A DNA stretch of 64,000 nt from Halodesulfovibrio sp. (GCF_015482765.1 NZ_JADMLB010000071.1:1-64000); one strand, 5' to 3'. Numbered from the stretch's first letter, positions 33,255-43,129 are shown. Translations and numbers: made by a program. Notes: generated by a model from the letters alone, not told the origin.

Positions 33255-33469
33255 TTTTATTCTCCTGAAATACATTTACAAAATCATGCGAACGATTTTT
33301 CATAAACATGAATGCGCCAGAACACAACCATATATTCGATTTGTTGACACGAGCGTCAATAAAGCCGAAAAGAAAATGTTCTTTCAATAAATAAATGCTG
33401 AGCAAAAACGTTGCATCAGCATATAACATATACGTGTTGCCTTGGCAGCATTTCGAAGAGTGGATCGCC

Positions 33470-34552
33470 ATGTCATCAATAGCTGGTGTTAAGTTCCGGG
33501 AATATGGGAACATATACTATTTTGAAATAAAAGATCTGGAAGTCTCCATGGGAGACTGGGTCGTTGTTGATCAGGGGCAGGGACTTGGTGAAGTCGTTGT
33601 TCTGAGAGACGATGTGCCGGCAGATGCAGAAAGTGATGAGCTGAAGCAGGTAAACAGATTAGCGGAAAATGAAGATTTAGTACGTCATCAGGAAAATGAA
33701 GGGCTTTCTCGTGAAGCGTTTCAATACTGCCTTGATTGCGTTCGTCAGCGTAAGCTTGATATGAAGCTTGTAGACGTTGAAGTGTTTTTTGACCGCAGCA
33801 AAATAATTTTTTACTTCACTGCTCCAAACCGTATCGACTTTAGAGAGCTTGTAAAAGATCTTGTTAAAAACTACCGCACCCGTATTGAACTGCGTCAGAT
33901 TGGTGTTCGCCATGAGACACAGATGGTCGGCGCTGTAGGTAACTGCGGCATGGTTTGCTGCTGCCGAAGATTCCTGCGCAAGTTTGCTCCTGTAACCATT
34001 AAGATGGCAAAAGAGCAGAACTTGTTTCTCAACCCTGCTAAAATTTCCGGAATCTGCGGAAGACTGCTTTGCTGTCTTTCTTACGAGCAGCAGAACTATG
34101 AAGAATTTCATCGTGCTTGTCCGAAACTTGGTAAGAAATACTTCACCGAGGACGGCTCTGTAAAAGTTCTTCGTGCGAACATGTTCCGCAACAGTGTTTC
34201 TTTGCTTTCTGAGTTTAACGAAGAAATGGAAGTGACATTGGAAGAGTGGGCAGAAATGAAAGCAACGCGTCCTGATCAGGCATTACAGGATGCTGCGCGT
34301 GCTGCTGCAAAAAAAGCTGCTGAAGAAGCTGCCCGCAAAGAGCAGGAAGCTAAAGAAGCAGAGGAAGAAGAAGCTCGCCGTGCTGAAGTTGAAAAAGAAC
34401 TTGAAGCACGTGCAGAAGCAGAAGGCGTTGATGTTGATACACTGCGCGAGCAGATGATCCGCAAACCGGGTGTGAAGAGCGCAGAGCCTATGAAGCGCAC
34501 AAGCCGCGGTAAACGCAAACGTAAACGCAGACCGAAGTCTACAGAAGAGTAG
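33470..34552 (+). CDS. PSP1-domain protein (RicT/YaaT-like)
   Basis: The product from the ATG at 33470 is 360 aa. PSP1 C-terminal-type domain with KFREYGNIYYF at the start. It also has the conserved Cys-rich segment GNCGMVCCCRRFLRKFAPVT...GICGRLLCCLSYE (about residues 160-205), which in RicT binds Fe-S clusters with its Ric partners. A long Ala/Glu-rich coiled coil (about residues 270-340) and a Lys/Arg tail (GKRKRKRRPKS) follow. In Bacillus, RicT supports RNA processing with RNase Y; the role in Deltaproteobacteria is not shown. It is about 180 bases ahead of metG and probably co-transcribed with it. Confidence 0.9.
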   Translation: MSSIAGVKFREYGNIYYFEIKDLEVSMGDWVVVDQGQGLGEVVVLRDDVPADAESDELKQVNRLAENEDLVRHQENEGLSREAFQYCLDCVRQRKLDMKLVDVEVFFDRSKIIFYFTAPNRIDFRELVKDLVKNYRTRIELRQIGVRHETQMVGAVGNCGMVCCCRRFLRKFAPVTIKMAKEQNLFLNPAKISGICGRLLCCLSYEQQNYEEFHRACPKLGKKYFTEDGSVKVLRANMFRNSVSLLSEFNEEMEVTLEEWAEMKATRPDQALQDAARAAAKKAAEEAARKEQEAKEAEEEEARRAEVEKELEARAEAEGVDVDTLREQMIRKPGVKSAEPMKRTSRGKRKRKRRPKSTEE

Positions 34553-34731
34553 TCACTGCGAATAACGACAGAAGATATCGTCGAGAGAGACTTCATTGCT
34601 CAGTTGTAATGGAGTCTTTCTCACGAATACTTATAGAATGAATGTTTGCTGTGTACCTGCGTATACAGCCAGAAAATACAACAAAGAATCCAGCGCCTGT
34701 TTCCAGCGGGCGAAGCCGTCGGGAGATTCTC

Positions 34732-36687
34732 TTGGAACGCTTTTATATTACGACTCCGATTTACTATGTGAATGCTAAGCCGCATCTTGGACACGCCTAT
34801 ACTACAATCATTGCTGACACCATGAAGCGTTTTCAGCAGATGATGGGAAAAGAGACCTTTTTCCTTACCGGTACAGACGAACACGGCGATAAAATTGTTC
34901 AGGCTGCTGACAAAAACAAATGCACCCCGCAGGAATATGTTGATCAGATCAGTCAGCTGTTCAAAGACCTGTGGCCGGAGCTTGGTATTTGCAATGACCA
35001 CTTTGTTCGCACAACAGATGTTGCCCATAAAAAGGTAGTGCAGGACGTACTGCAGAAAGTATACGATTCCGGCGACATCTATTTTGGTGAGTACGGTGGC
35101 CATTACTGCTACGGCTGTGAGCGTTTCTACACTGAAAAAGAATTGGAAGACGGACTGTGTCCGCAGCATCAGACAAAGCCTGAGTACATTGCTGAGAAGA
35201 ACTACTTCTTTAAGATGTCCAAGTATCAGGACTGGCTTAAGCAGCATATTCTGGACAACCCTGAGTTCATCCGTCCGGAACGCTACCGTAAAGAAGTACT
35301 TTCTTTGCTCGATAGCGGCGAACTTGAAGATTTGTGTATTTCCCGTCCTAAATCCCGTCTTGAATGGGGTGTGGAACTTCCTTTCGATAACAACTTTGTT
35401 ACCTACGTGTGGTTTGATGCGCTGCTCAACTATGTTTCTGCATTAGACTACCCTGAAGGTGAAAACTTTAAGAAATTCTGGCCTGCAGTACAGCATATTG
35501 TGGCGAAAGATATTCTTAAGCCGCACGCAATCTTCTGGCCGACTATGCTTAAAGCTGCCGGTTTTGAGCCGTACAACAACCTGAACGTGCATGGTTACTG
35601 GCTTGTAAACGACACCAAGATGTCCAAGTCACTCGGTAACGTTGTTGCTCCGCTTGATATGGCGAAAAAATACGGTAACGACACATTCCGTTTCTTCCTG
35701 CTGCGCGATATGCACTTTGGTAACGATGCAAGTTTCTCTGAAGAAGCACTTGCCATGCGCCAGAATGCTGAGCTTGCAAACGATTTGGGCAACCTTTTCA
35801 GTCGCGTTCTTTCTATGGTTAAAAAGTACTTCGGTGGCGTTGTACCGCAGCCTGCAGAGTACACAGAAGCTGACATGGAATTACGTGAACTTGCTTCTAA
35901 CTCTTGTAAGAACTTCCAGCAGCTTTTTGATAACGTGCGTTTCTCTTACGGCATTGAATCTTTATGGGAACTGGTTCGTGCATTGAACAAGTACGTTGAT
36001 TCAAGCCAGCCTTGGACTCTTGCAAAAGAGGGTGATACCGCTCGTCTTGGTACTGTAATGTACACAATGCTTGAGTGTATGCGTAAGGTTGCATTGCACT
36101 TATGGCCGGTAATGCCGGAATCTGCTGAAAAGCTTGTTGCGCAGCTCGGTCTGGATTTTGATCCACTGACAGCAAATCTTCCTGCGGAAGTAGAAGCATG
36201 GGGTACATTGCCTGTAGGTATTGAGATTGCTCCTGGTTCCAACTTATTCCCGCGTGTTGATATCGACAAGCTCCGCAAAGAGATTGAAGAAGCTGCTAAA
36301 GCTGCTAAAGCTGCTGAAAAGGCTGCTAAGAAAGAAGCTGCTCCGGCTCAGGAAGTTGCAGAACCTATCGAATTTGATGATTTCACAAAAGTTGACCTTC
36401 GTGTGGGTAAAGTGCTTGTTGTTGAAGATCATCCTAAAGCGGATCGCCTTTTCCGTTGTGAAGTAGATCTTGGTGAAGAAAAGCCGCGTCAGATTCTTGC
36501 AGGGCTTAAAGAGCACTTTACAGCTGAAGACCTTCTTGGTCGTCAGGTTGTAGTTGTTGCGAACTTGAAGCCTCGTAAAATCCGTGGACTTGAGTCCCAC
36601 GGCATGATGCTCGCTCTGAAGACTGCTGAAGGCATGGAAATGCTTACCGCTTCCGGTGAGGTTCCAGCTGGAACTAAAGCTTCTTAA
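34732..36687 (+). CDS. metG: Methionyl-tRNA synthetase
   Basis: The start is taken as TTG at 34732 behind GGGAGA, giving the usual MERFYITTPIYY N-terminus. An ATG at 34642 would add 30 atypical residues. The product is 651 aa. It has the HLGH version of HIGH in PHLGHAYTT, a zinc knuckle CYGCERFY...CPQHQ, KMSKS in DTKMSKSLGN (about residues 295-304), and a C-terminal tRNA-binding domain (about residues 550-651, VDLRVGKVLVVEDHPKADRL), joined by a Lys/Ala-rich linker (AAKAAKAAEKAAKK). It charges tRNA-Met. Confidence 0.96.
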   Translation: MERFYITTPIYYVNAKPHLGHAYTTIIADTMKRFQQMMGKETFFLTGTDEHGDKIVQAADKNKCTPQEYVDQISQLFKDLWPELGICNDHFVRTTDVAHKKVVQDVLQKVYDSGDIYFGEYGGHYCYGCERFYTEKELEDGLCPQHQTKPEYIAEKNYFFKMSKYQDWLKQHILDNPEFIRPERYRKEVLSLLDSGELEDLCISRPKSRLEWGVELPFDNNFVTYVWFDALLNYVSALDYPEGENFKKFWPAVQHIVAKDILKPHAIFWPTMLKAAGFEPYNNLNVHGYWLVNDTKMSKSLGNVVAPLDMAKKYGNDTFRFFLLRDMHFGNDASFSEEALAMRQNAELANDLGNLFSRVLSMVKKYFGGVVPQPAEYTEADMELRELASNSCKNFQQLFDNVRFSYGIESLWELVRALNKYVDSSQPWTLAKEGDTARLGTVMYTMLECMRKVALHLWPVMPESAEKLVAQLGLDFDPLTANLPAEVEAWGTLPVGIEIAPGSNLFPRVDIDKLRKEIEEAAKAAKAAEKAAKKEAAPAQEVAEPIEFDDFTKVDLRVGKVLVVEDHPKADRLFRCEVDLGEEKPRQILAGLKEHFTAEDLLGRQVVVVANLKPRKIRGLESHGMMLALKTAEGMEMLTASGEVPAGTKAS

Positions 36688-36781
36688 TCTAGTTGTATAC
36701 CTAGTGGGAGTTGCGTGGTGTACCAACTGTAAGTTGGTTACATATAACAACCTTGTATCCCTCCTAGAAAATGAATAACGT

Positions 36782-36818
36782 ACCCCCCCCCGCTTCTGTG
36801 AGAAGCGGGGGTTTTTAT
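36782..36818 (+). terminator. Intrinsic terminator of metG
   Basis: CCCCCGCTTCT / AGAAGCGGGGG stem with loop GTG and a TTTTTATT tail. The 5' arm is preceded by extra C residues, making a run of nine C. Confidence 0.92.
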
Positions 36819-36830
36819 TGAGCACATTAT

Positions 36831-36862
36831 AAAAAAAAGGGCGCATCCGTGGATGCGCCCTT
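36831..36862 (-). terminator. Intrinsic terminator of the ndk-proC operon
   Basis: A 10-bp stem GGGCGCATCC / GGATGCGCCC with a 2-base loop, T-run on the minus strand, just after the proC stop. Confidence 0.92.
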
Positions 36863-36877
36863 ACTAGTCTTTACGAA

Positions 36878-37651
36878 TTATTTACTCATTTCAATGCCGC
36901 GATCGTGGGCTTTGAAAATAGAGTCGATAATGTTTCCGCGAAGTGCAGTGCGATCCATATGGTTAACCGCTGCGATAGTAACTCCACCCGGTGAGCACAC
37001 CATTTCACGAAGAACAGAAATATGATGTTCAGACTCTTCAGCAAGCTTGGTAGTGCCTTTGAAGAGATTGATCGCCATTTCAGTTGCTTCGTTTCTGTGG
37101 AAACCGACGCTGACAGCAGCTTCGGTTACAGCTTCGATGAAGTAGAAAACATACGCAGGTCCACAGCCGGCAACGGCAGTGAAAGCATTGAATTTTGCTT
37201 CCGGCAGCACCATTACCTGACCGAGCTGCTCGAACATGGTGTGAACGGCTGTTTGTTGCTTCTCTGTAAGAGACGGGTCTTCAAAACAGAAAGCAAAAAT
37301 GCCTTCGCCTACCATAGCAGGTGTATTCGGCATGCAGCGAATTACAGGGCATTTACCGCCGCTGTATTTAGTGAGCGTCTCCATAGAAACACCTGCTGCA
37401 ATGGAAATGATGACCTTATCCTTTGTGAGTGCGGGCTGGATATCTTCAAGCACTGTTTCGACATAATCGGGCTTAACCGCAAGCAGAATATAGTCTGCCT
37501 GCTTGGCAAGTTCGATGTTAGAGTCGCACGCTGTGCACGGAACATTACCGCTCGGATCATAGCCGAGAAGGGTGATGTCCTTTTGGGATGTAAGACCGCC
37601 GAGAATGGCGGAACCCATGTTACCGCAGCCGATACAGCCGAACGTATTCAT
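36878..37651 (-). CDS. proC: Pyrroline-5-carboxylate reductase
   Basis: From the ATG at 37651 the product is 257 aa, the normal size. The Rossmann motif GCIGCGNMGSAILGG is at residues 5-19. IRCMPNTPAMVGEGIFAF and AVAGCGPAYVFYFIEA form the catalytic part, and VCSPGGVTIAAV the C-terminal one. It makes proline from pyrroline-5-carboxylate with NAD(P)H. The ATG is one base after the ndk stop, and the GGAGA ribosome site is inside ndk, so translation is coupled. Confidence 0.95.
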   Translation of the reverse strand: MNTFGCIGCGNMGSAILGGLTSQKDITLLGYDPSGNVPCTACDSNIELAKQADYILLAVKPDYVETVLEDIQPALTKDKVIISIAAGVSMETLTKYSGGKCPVIRCMPNTPAMVGEGIFAFCFEDPSLTEKQQTAVHTMFEQLGQVMVLPEAKFNAFTAVAGCGPAYVFYFIEAVTEAAVSVGFHRNEATEMAINLFKGTTKLAEESEHHISVLREMVCSPGGVTIAAVNHMDRTALRGNIIDSIFKAHDRGIEMSK

Positions 37652-37652
37652 G

Positions 37653-38072
37653 TTAGCCAGTGATCTCCAGATTATTAAAGAAGTAGTTAATCTCGTACTC
37701 TGCAGTTTCAGGAGCATCGGAGCCGTGAACTGAGTTCGCTTCGATGTTTTCTGCAAAATCTTTACGGATGGTTCCATCTGCTGCATCTGCAGGGTTGGTA
37801 GCACCCATAATAGCACGATAGTTCTCAATTGCGTTTTCGCCTTCAAGAACAGAGCAGACAACAGGGCCTGATGTCATGAACTCAATAAGGCTTTGGAAGA
37901 AAGGACGCTCTTTATGAACGTAATAGAATCCTTCAGCCTGTTCTTTTGTCATGCGAATTTTTTTCATAGCAACAACTGCAAGTCCTGCTTCTTGGATGCG
38001 CGCAAGAATTTTGCCTTCAAGGTTGCGTGCTGTTGCGTCTGGTTTAATGATGGAAAACGTTCTCTGAATCAT
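37653..38072 (-). CDS. ndk: Nucleoside diphosphate kinase
   Basis: The product is 139 aa from the ATG at 38072; a TTG two codons upstream (closer to GGAGG) is an alternative. N-terminal [14 protein letters not shown] and the active-site His in [16 protein letters not shown] (about residue 117) are conserved, giving phosphate transfer between nucleotides. It is the first gene of the operon with proC. Confidence 0.96.
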   Translation of the reverse strand: MIQRTFSIIKPDATARNLEGKILARIQEAGLAVVAMKKIRMTKEQAEGFYYVHKERPFFQSLIEFMTSGPVVCSVLEGENAIENYRAIMGATNPADAADGTIRKDFAENIEANSVHGSDAPETAEYEINYFFNNLEITG

Positions 38073-38160
38073 TGCCAATGATCCTCCAAATAGAAAGGTA
38101 ATTGAAGGATACAACTGTCGAGATGTATGTGGTATCCGACTTCCTGTTGTATCTAGCCCG

Positions 38161-39357
38161 CTAGAAGTTCAGCATCTCTGACAGTTTGACAACCGCAACC
38201 TTTTTGTTGCGCTGTTTTTCCCATTCCTGCAAAGCAAGCAGGGTGGTAGGATACGGGTGTCCGATTGCAATGGCGGTACCTTTTGCCAAGGCAATACGTT
38301 CTGCTTTTTTCAGCTGGTGCAGAGTGCTGGGAACTTCTTTTACATTATCGATGAAAACATTTCTCCTGAAGGCAATAAGCCCTTGCCTTTTTGCCTCGTC
38401 AAAAAACACTGATTTTGCGTGTGTCATGCTGTCTAGAACAAAGAGCCCACTTTTCTTTGCCTCAAGTGCAACAGCACGGACTGCTTCCCGCTTTTGCGTA
38501 AACTTGGAACCCATATGGTTGTTTAGCCCAACAGCCTCGGGAACAAGCTTAAGGTTAGTGCGGATAGTTTCACGTATTTCCTCAGGTGTCATAGTAACGT
38601 ATACGGCTCCAGGTCCCGGTTTTGCATCAGCAGATATCGGCTCCATAGGCTGATGAATGATGATCTCACGGGAAACAGCACTTGCTACCTGTGCAATTTC
38701 TTTTGCATAGGATGACCGTGGCCATATTGCAAAAGTGACTGGGTAGCTTAAGCCTGCAAGCGAATGTGCTGCCGAAATACTTTCACCAAGGTCGTCTATC
38801 ACAATCGTGAGATGACCGCCAATATCCTGCGATACAGCACTGTTATCAGCGCCTGCTGTACCACTGGTTTTGGTAAATTTAAGCAGGTGTGTTTCTACAC
38901 CGTTGAATGTTACGCGATATATTCTATCAGAAAGTTTAGTCAGGTTTGTTTTGTCTGACCACTGAAGTAATGCTGTCGCAATTGGTGCAACAAGGTTTTC
39001 AGGGTCAAGTGCGGTTTCGATGCGTAACTGTTGAAAATGAAATGTCTCGTCGCCGAAGCGTTGTTGCTCAACTGCAATAAGCTTAATGGCAGATGTTGGA
39101 ATGTGCGCATCTTGAAGTGCCCGTATAATGGCATAGTCAATGCGCTTTACACCTTCTTCCATAGGAGCATCCATGCGTTCTTCATACGGTAATGAAGCTA
39201 CGTTCACCGCCGCACGGATTTCAGTTGCAGGTTCCGAATGTCGTTTTTCTGGACTACTGGTGAGAACATAAATTAAGGCGATCAATGTGATACAGCAAAT
39301 AGCTGCGAGTGCATAATAAGGCCAGCGCGCGGGCTGGTTCTGTCGCGAATCAGACAT
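38161..39357 (-). CDS. Divergent polysaccharide deacetylase-family protein
   Basis: From the ATG at 39357 (TAGGAGC ribosome site) the product is 398 aa. It has an N-terminal membrane anchor (about residues 14-34), a soluble region and a C-terminal deacetylase-like domain (about 180-398) beginning [18 protein letters not shown] and containing [11 protein letters not shown] and [11 protein letters not shown]. These match the Div_deacetylase (YibQ/DUF610) group, in which the DD and HxxMG motifs bind metal. It is downstream of the S41 protease and the EnvC-like gene, a grouping common in Proteobacteria and linked to cell-wall splitting at division. The enzyme activity is unproven. Confidence 0.87.
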   Translation of the reverse strand: MSDSRQNQPARWPYYALAAICCITLIALIYVLTSSPEKRHSEPATEIRAAVNVASLPYEERMDAPMEEGVKRIDYAIIRALQDAHIPTSAIKLIAVEQQRFGDETFHFQQLRIETALDPENLVAPIATALLQWSDKTNLTKLSDRIYRVTFNGVETHLLKFTKTSGTAGADNSAVSQDIGGHLTIVIDDLGESISAAHSLAGLSYPVTFAIWPRSSYAKEIAQVASAVSREIIIHQPMEPISADAKPGPGAVYVTMTPEEIRETIRTNLKLVPEAVGLNNHMGSKFTQKREAVRAVALEAKKSGLFVLDSMTHAKSVFFDEAKRQGLIAFRRNVFIDNVKEVPSTLHQLKKAERIALAKGTAIAIGHPYPTTLLALQEWEKQRNKKVAVVKLSEMLNF

Positions 39358-39428
39358 CAAGGCTCCTAAAGGAAAATTAAATACCCAAAAGACATACATC
39401 AGAGTCGCATGATTTAAAAGACGCAAAA

Positions 39429-39462
39429 AAAGGGGGAGCACAATTGTGCTCCCCCTTTGATG
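39429..39462 (-). terminator. Terminator or attenuator, perfect 30-bp palindrome
   Basis: AAAGGGGGAGCACAA and its exact complement (39429-39458) form a perfect hairpin between the S41 protease stop and the deacetylase start, with a T-run on the minus strand. It would separate the two genes or attenuate readthrough. Confidence 0.88.
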
Positions 39463-39471
39463 TATATCGCT

Positions 39472-40761
39472 TTACTGTAAGGTTTTGATGCGTGGCAGTG
39501 TCTGCACTAAGCGGGTTGCAAGTCTGAGCTGGTTATCTTTATCCAGACGTTCTTGAACAGCTTTTTCACGCTTAAAGTTTCTTTTCTTTTTCTTTTTATC
39601 AACTTCTTCAAGGTGACCCTGCAGATCCTGCTCACGTGGTGCGTGGAGGAATTTAGCGGCAGGATTTTCATCTTTTGCCGGTGCTTCAAAAGGAACTACC
39701 AGATCCGGCTCAATGCCTTTTGCCTGAATAGATGTTCCGTTCGGAGTGTAGTAGCGGGCAATTGTAAGCTTGATTGCGCTGCCATCATTAAGAGGAATGA
39801 TGTTTTGAACAGAGCCTTTACCGAAGCTTGGTTCACCCATAATAAGTGCGCGTTTATGATCGCGCAGAGCGCCTGCAACAATTTCAGAAGCAGAGGCAGA
39901 ACCGGCGTTGATAAGAACAACCATTGGTGCGTCAATATCGGCAGTCTGCTTTGATGCATCAAAGTTACGGGACTCATTGCCTTTTCCTTTAATGGAAACA
40001 ACGGTTCCGCCTTTAAGGAAGAGGTCTGCAATTTTGATAGACTGGTCGAGTAATCCGCCCGGGTTATTTCGCAGATCGAGTACTACGCCTTTAATTTTGT
40101 GTTTTTTCTTGTACGCGTTCAGCTTTTCTTTCAACTCGTCGGTAGTGTTTTCAGAGAAACGGCTGAGGCGAATCCAGAGAATACCGTCGTCGAGTTCACG
40201 TACTTTCGCACTGATAAGCGGGATTGAGTCGCGAACAATTTCTACTTCGCGTGGTGCTTTTGCTTTCTTGGAGAGAATGGTCAGTTTTACTTTAGTACCT
40301 TTCTCGCCTTTGATGCGTGAAACAGATTCGCGCAAACCAAGATCTTGAGTGAGTTTTCCGTCTACTTCAAGAATGAGGTCACCGGCAGCAAGACCTGCTT
40401 TGTCGGCAGGGGTATCTTCAATTGGAGTAACCACGCGCAGTACGCCTGATTCATCCTGAGTAATTTCAACGCCGATTCCATAGAATTCACCTGTAGTGGA
40501 TTCCTGCATGCTCTTGTATTCTTCCTGATCCATAAAAGTGGAGTGTGGATCAAGAGATTGCAGCATACCGTCGATGGCACCGTTAATAAGGTCTGTCCTT
40601 GGAACGTCTTGTACGTAGTAGCGTTCAACAAGATCTAAAATCTGGCTAAATCGCTTGAGAGACTCGAACTTGCTTTGTGCATCTGTTGCCATGCCCGGAA
40701 TAGATGAGAAAGCAAGTAAAGCTGTAGTCATGATGGCGACTAACCACATAGTTAAGCGCAT
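39472..40761 (-). CDS. S41 C-terminal processing peptidase
   Basis: From the ATG at 40761 the product is 429 aa with a signal peptide of about 25 residues. A PDZ domain lies at about residues 85-170 (VEITQDESGVLRVVTPIEDTPADKAGL). The catalytic core contains GSASASEIVAGALRDH (Ser) and FGKGSVQNI (Lys), the Ser-Lys dyad of CtpA/Prc. The C-terminus is basic. It acts in the periplasm on cell-wall enzymes or misfolded proteins. In the conserved order it sits next to the EnvC-like gene. Confidence 0.94.
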   Translation of the reverse strand: MRLTMWLVAIMTTALLAFSSIPGMATDAQSKFESLKRFSQILDLVERYYVQDVPRTDLINGAIDGMLQSLDPHSTFMDQEEYKSMQESTTGEFYGIGVEITQDESGVLRVVTPIEDTPADKAGLAAGDLILEVDGKLTQDLGLRESVSRIKGEKGTKVKLTILSKKAKAPREVEIVRDSIPLISAKVRELDDGILWIRLSRFSENTTDELKEKLNAYKKKHKIKGVVLDLRNNPGGLLDQSIKIADLFLKGGTVVSIKGKGNESRNFDASKQTADIDAPMVVLINAGSASASEIVAGALRDHKRALIMGEPSFGKGSVQNIIPLNDGSAIKLTIARYYTPNGTSIQAKGIEPDLVVPFEAPAKDENPAAKFLHAPREQDLQGHLEEVDKKKKKRNFKREKAVQERLDKDNQLRLATRLVQTLPRIKTLQ

Positions 40762-41056
40762 TATCAAAGATCCTCCAAGTTCAAATTGATGACAAGACAG
40801 CACGTTGCTGTATTGCTGCAAAGAAAACAGACTGTTTCATGCTAGTTACTGTGCGTGTTCTTGATTATGTGTTTGTTTCATTCGCATCGTCAGCAGCGAA
40901 GAAGTGTGCTGCTTCGGAAGGTTACCTGCACGATTTTGTCTCAATTTGCTCGCGTGTTGTATCTATTTGATAAAACAATTTTTGCGGCAAATAGGCGTCT
41001 GTCTGTCGGTTCAAGGCAGAGTCTGTCGGCCGGAGGCAAAATATGTAAATGTCGTG

Positions 41057-42181
41057 TTAATCCAGTGCGGAAAGCCACGTCTCTGGATTAATTGCTTTTT
41101 GATGAAAGCGCAATTCGAAATACATTCCTGTACCGTCTACGGCAGGGTAGAAGCCCGCATTACCAATCATCTGTTTGGGTTTTACAATGTCGCCGACATT
41201 GAGTTTGCTGTCGGCAAGAAATGCATAGAGTGAATAATACTCTTCTCCATGCATGACAATAACAACTCGTCCAAAACCTCTCAGGACATCGTTGTGAACA
41301 ACTTTGCCACTTGATACAGCTTTAATCGTACTTCCTTCCTGCAGAGCCAGACCGATACCCCTTACAGGAGGTTTTGCCTTTGGTTTGAATCGCTTGGCAA
41401 TAACCCCGTGAGCCGGCCATGGAAGCACTCCTTTAAGCAAAGGAAAGTTTGCTCCGGCTTTGCTTTTTTCTTCCAGCTTGTAGTTCAGTGTCTCAATAAT
41501 TGAGAGAACATTTCTCAGAGAAGATTCAGCAGAAGCCCGTTGTGCACTGACTTTTTTTAGCTGTTTATGGTGGCGAAGCTTTTGTTGCAGAAGGGTATCT
41601 TTTTTACGGTTCACTTCTGCAAGCTGTTTTTTGGCTTTTGCCGAAAGCTCAGCCTGTTCTTCAGAAAGTTTTTTGAGTTCTTCTTCTTGCTCAAGGAGCA
41701 CCAGCTGCTTTTCTTCGACTGTAGCGTACAATGTAGAAGCCCATGTGTAGCGTCTGTCAAGCTCATCCCAGTTTTCAGCAGCATTGCTGGCGAGTACTCG
41801 GCTATTAATGTACAACGGCCATAACTTTTTAACCAATGATATCAATTCTTTTTGTGCTTTATTATTTTGTGCGCTCAGAATTTTATGCTTGTCGGTCAAT
41901 GCTTGACTTGTTGCACTAATGGCTGCGTATTTTTTTTCTTGCGCATTAATGGTTTTAGAGAGTTTGGCAATCATGACTTCTTCCTGCGTGAGAGCACGTT
42001 GAAGTCGTTTGGCTTTGCGCTTGAGAGTGGTGAGTTTTTTCTTTTTGCTTTCAGCTTGTTTTTTTTCTTGTTTCAACTTTTTGGCAATGCTTGCGGCATC
42101 TTCGGCATATGCTGAAGAGCAGGGTGGAATGCACGAGAGTACTGTGAAGACGATGAGTATGTACAAGAAGTATTTTTTCAT
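41057..42181 (-). CDS. EnvC-like murein hydrolase activator (M23/LytM domain)
   Basis: The protein is 374 aa. It has a signal peptide of about 26 residues, a long coiled coil (about 30-240, Lys/Glu-rich) and a C-terminal LytM/M23 domain (about 255-374, RGIGLALQEGSTIKAVSSGKVVHND...YYSLYAFLADSKLNVGDIV). The zinc ligands of active M23 peptidases (HxxxD early and HxH late) are not intact: RGIGLAL replaces the first His region and ELRFH the last. It is therefore more likely an EnvC-type activator of amidases than an enzyme itself. Confidence 0.9.
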   Translation of the reverse strand: MKKYFLYILIVFTVLSCIPPCSSAYAEDAASIAKKLKQEKKQAESKKKKLTTLKRKAKRLQRALTQEEVMIAKLSKTINAQEKKYAAISATSQALTDKHKILSAQNNKAQKELISLVKKLWPLYINSRVLASNAAENWDELDRRYTWASTLYATVEEKQLVLLEQEEELKKLSEEQAELSAKAKKQLAEVNRKKDTLLQQKLRHHKQLKKVSAQRASAESSLRNVLSIIETLNYKLEEKSKAGANFPLLKGVLPWPAHGVIAKRFKPKAKPPVRGIGLALQEGSTIKAVSSGKVVHNDVLRGFGRVVIVMHGEEYYSLYAFLADSKLNVGDIVKPKQMIGNAGFYPAVDGTGMYFELRFHQKAINPETWLSALD

Positions 42182-42478
42182 TTGATGCCTTAGGCAGGAA
42201 ATGGTTGGTTTAACCCGCCGGGCTTTCCCATGGGGATAAGCTGAAGATGTATGTATCTTGAGTAGTATAAGTGCTTTTGAATGTATGGCAACTAAATATA
42301 TCGTGAAGAGAGAGTAAATCTATTATGTTAGCGCGTGTGTCTCAGTTCCCCTTGTGTACACATAACGAATGAGTATTGGTGTAGAAGGGAACCTTTGTAT
42401 ATGTTTTTTTGTTGTAGAATGCAAAACTACACAACGTGTTGGGTAATGGTTGTTCAAAAAGCGAATGCAGCAAAGAAG
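42182..42478. other. Short intergenic region
   Basis: About 300 bases upstream of the EnvC-like gene and downstream of the glycosylase. It is AT-rich and must carry the minus-strand promoter of the EnvC-like gene. I see no gene or clear terminator. Confidence 0.35.
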
Positions 42479-43129
42479 CTATTCTAAGAAAATTTTAAGA
42501 GGGCAACTTTCGCATTGCGGTGCTTTCTTCAGGCACCAGTCTTTAGCGACTCTCACAATAGATGCATGATATTCATTATAAAGAGCGACGTCTTGAGGAA
42601 GAACATCCATGAAAAAATCTCTCAGGTCTTCATAGTAGATATCTTCTTCAACAAGGCTGTGTCGGTTAAATATCCTTCTTGTGTACGCATCAACGACAAA
42701 AGACGGGCGTTCAAACGCGTATAGTAGAATAGAGTCCGCTGTTTCCTGTCCAATACCGTTTACGCTGAGGAGCTCTGCTCTCAGCTCTTCCATAGAAAGA
42801 GTATCCAGTTTTGAAAAAGAAAATTCGGAAGCGTTGTGGAACCAGCGAAGTAAGTTGTGTAGTCGCTTCGCCTTTACGTTGAAATACCCCGCGGGGCGAA
42901 TCAGGGCTGCAAGTTCGTCCTGTTGTAGGCAAAGCATTTTCTCGGGTGTTAATACCTGAGCGTTTTTTAGGTTGTGAATTGCCTTTTCTACATTTTTCCA
43001 GTTTGTGTTCTGAGTAAGAACAGCCCCCACCATTACCTCAAAAGGGCTTTCCGCAGGCCACCAGTTACTGCTGCCCAACGTGTGTTGCATGGCAGCAAAC
43101 ATGTCATTTAGTAATTTTTCACGATTCAT
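42479..43129 (-). CDS. Endonuclease III-like HhH-GPD DNA glycosylase
   Basis: The product is 216 aa from the ATG at 43129; an ATG at 43168 is an alternative, and neither has a strong ribosome site. The HhH motif is LLSVNGIGQETADSILLYA with Gln where endonuclease III has its catalytic Lys. The catalytic Asp is kept in FVVDAYTRRIF. At the C-terminus the Cys pattern is C-x6-C-x2-C, but the fourth Cys of the Fe-S loop is absent (Leu at that place). It may be a monofunctional base glycosylase such as the Helicobacter MagIII type, which also lacks the cluster. The damage recognised is unknown. Confidence 0.82.
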   Translation of the reverse strand: MNREKLLNDMFAAMQHTLGSSNWWPAESPFEVMVGAVLTQNTNWKNVEKAIHNLKNAQVLTPEKMLCLQQDELAALIRPAGYFNVKAKRLHNLLRWFHNASEFSFSKLDTLSMEELRAELLSVNGIGQETADSILLYAFERPSFVVDAYTRRIFNRHSLVEEDIYYEDLRDFFMDVLPQDVALYNEYHASIVRVAKDWCLKKAPQCESCPLKIFLE

